Of a stretch of DNA of 30,891 nt, positions 29,843-30,891 are shown one piece after another. Both the position numbers and the translations under genes were made by a program. A model generated the notes under the pieces. That model was not told the DNA's origin. It searched no databases and worked only from the letters and a program-made list of their open reading frames with translations. Every line of letters begins with the position of its first letter. Within the stretch, counting starts at the first letter, position 1. Source of the stretch: a virus; the IMG/VR virus record IMGVR_UViG_3300009537_000109, positions 1 through 30,891 of that record; one strand, written 5' to 3'.

Positions 29843-30631
29843 ATGTCCACCGATCTCCCGTTTCCCAGGAGCCTCCCGGTGCGCTTTCATCATCTCAAGG
29901 CAATGGGCAGGTCCGCCGCGCACGCGCGCCTGGTTATGGATCGCGAGGAATCCGAGGCGCAGGAAGATCGGGTGCCAGTCCTTCAGCGTGGCACTGCCGT
30001 GCATTCGCTGGTGCTAGGCGTTGGTAAGCGAATCGTCGCTTATCCCGGTGCCGTTCGACGCGGCAAGAAATGGAATGCGTTCGCGGCGGCGAATAGCGAC
30101 GCGGAGATTCTGACCAGCACTGAATACGAGAAATCTAACCGCATGGCCGAGTCGGTGGCTGGTAACAAAATGGCCATGGAGGTGTTAAAGGGACAACGCG
30201 AGACTTCGATAACCTGGAAATTTCTACACCGTGACTGCCGCGCCACGCCCGACGTGGCCGATTACAGTGGTTACGTCACCGAGCTAAAAACGTGCGCGAC
30301 TTCCGAGCCGTTTCGTTTTACCGGACAGGCACTGCGCTACGGCTACCATGGACAACTGGCGTGGCAGATGGACGGCGTGATAGCATCTGGACTGGGTAAG
30401 CCCACCGCCGCTTTCATTGTCGCCGTCGAGTCATCCGCGCCATATCCGGTAACGGTCCTGCGCCTGACTGAGCGGGCACTCGAAAAGGGTAGGGGGCTTT
30501 ACTCCCTTTGGCTGGAGCGCTTGCTGACATGCGAGCGGGATAACCTGTGGCCGGGGTACTGCGAAAGCGTAGTTGAGATGGACGTTCCCGATGAGCTGGA
30601 ATTGACATTCGCGGAGGACGTAGAGACATGA
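29843..30631 (+). CDS. RecE-like PD-(D/E)XK exonuclease
   Basis: This is a 262-residue protein, ATG 29843 directly after the previous stop. The N-terminal helices (LPVRFHHLKAMGRSAAHARL, VLQRGTAVHSLVLG) and the nuclease core with Asp near 140 (PDVADYSGYVTELKTC, where Asp...ELK is the PD-(D/E)XK signature) match RecE / exodeoxyribonuclease VIII-like phage proteins. QLAWQMDGV is the later catalytic-helix region. It would degrade one strand of double-stranded ends for annealing-type recombination. A partner annealing protein is not seen upstream and may be beyond the window. Confidence 0.85.
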   Translation: MSTDLPFPRSLPVRFHHLKAMGRSAAHARLVMDREESEAQEDRVPVLQRGTAVHSLVLGVGKRIVAYPGAVRRGKKWNAFAAANSDAEILTSTEYEKSNRMAESVAGNKMAMEVLKGQRETSITWKFLHRDCRATPDVADYSGYVTELKTCATSEPFRFTGQALRYGYHGQLAWQMDGVIASGLGKPTAAFIVAVESSAPYPVTVLRLTERALEKGRGLYSLWLERLLTCERDNLWPGYCESVVEMDVPDELELTFAEDVET

Positions 30632-30891
30632 AAACGCGAACCAAGATTCAGCGTCTCTCAAAGGCAGAGCGTGGGCGCTTCGAGGAATGGAAACAGCGAT
30701 GGATCCGCATCGGCCTTTGCACCGACCCGGCCGATCGCCCGACGTTTGAGCGAGCAGTGGCTGATTGCTACCGCGCCGCCGGCCTGGAACCGCCGAAGCG
30801 TATCGTGTGGGTGCAATCGCCGATTGTAGCAACGCTGGCGGGTCCGATTGCGATGGCCATTATGGGCGCTGATGGCGCGCTTGGCGCGGTT
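30628..30891 (+). CDS. Unknown phage protein, cut by window edge
   Basis: ATG 30628 overlaps the previous TGA (ATGA), and 88 codons remain open to the end of the window. The visible part (LSKAERGRFEEWKQRWIRIG, DRPTFERAVADCYRAAGLEP, KRIVWVQSPIVATLAGPIAM) is like a phage and bacterial protein of unknown function, DUF6745-like, which begins with similar helices and a SP-x-VATL-AGP segment. I cannot give a role. It belongs to the same operon. Confidence 0.6.
   Translation, partial: MKTRTKIQRLSKAERGRFEEWKQRWIRIGLCTDPADRPTFERAVADCYRAAGLEPPKRIVWVQSPIVATLAGPIAMAIMGADGALGAV

Noticed and set aside
1-30891. tRNA genes, CRISPR arrays, insertion sequences
   Set aside because: No cloverleaf with TTCRA-like arm, no regularly spaced repeats and no transposase-like protein were seen; a profile search could still find a degenerate case.

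Overview
This window is a GC-rich segment of a tailed double-stranded DNA phage genome (Caudoviricetes). It carries a large terminase, a P22-type portal, a scaffold, an HK97-fold-like capsid protein, a P22 gp4-like head-completion protein, a tailspike and a P22 gp10-like tail-needle-base protein. No tape measure, tail tube, sheath or baseplate genes are visible. This points to a short-tailed (podovirus-like) virion with a P22-like portal vertex and an unusual set of internal and decoration proteins. Shine-Dalgarno sites of GGAG/AAGGAG type and an M15-type peptidoglycan peptidase suggest a bacterial host, plausibly proteobacterial, but nothing fixes the genus. I see no tRNA, CRISPR array, insertion sequence or integrase. 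Both ends of the window cut through genes.

Layout. (1) 1-2.2 kb: a control-like region with genes on both strands: a leftward truncated gene with an operator-rich promoter, a leftward AlpA/excisionase-like helix-turn-helix protein, a rightward protein that could be the small terminase, about 240 bp between converging genes, and a leftward unknown. (2) 2.2-10.9 kb: small unknowns, then terminase, portal, a small helical protein, a GroES-like protein, scaffold, an intergenic region with strong RNA folding potential, two structural proteins and the capsid protein. (3) 10.9-14.6 kb: three consecutive beta-helix-like paralogues, a zinc-ribbon protein and the gp4-like protein. (4) 14.6-25.9 kb: tailspike, gp10-like protein, a glycine-zipper protein, three large proteins that probably form the DNA-ejection apparatus, a leftward small membrane gene inserted among them, and tail-fibre-like proteins. 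(5) 25.9-27.3 kb: lysis cassette with an XhlA-like membrane protein, a holin whose Shine-Dalgarno is a 14-nt complement of the 16S 3' end, an M15 endolysin and a small HExxH protein. (6) 27.3-30.9 kb: a small helix-turn-helix regulator between operator sites, followed by an early-type operon of zinc-finger proteins, a phage OB-like unknown, a PAPS-reductase-like PP-loop protein, a RecE-like PD-(D/E)XK nuclease and a truncated unknown.

The structural, lysis and early genes are mostly joined by 4-base start/stop overlaps (ATGA/GTGA) or 1-base TAATG overlaps, so translational coupling is the rule. The most interesting signal is a regulatory circuit. Promoters at about 0.4 kb (leftward) and 27.6 kb (rightward) share the same architecture, with inverted CACGGTACGA / TCGTACCGTG elements, one of them at the identical place in the -35/-10 spacer. 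A related GGTAC/GTACC inverted repeat sits in the spacer of a third promoter just ahead of the 85-aa HTH gene at 27.3 kb. The two rightward promoters appear to make leaderless or nearly leaderless mRNAs. Other candidates are the GroES-like protein in the head module, the 8.78-8.87 kb RNA fold with a possible pseudoknot, and the moron-like antisense membrane gene.
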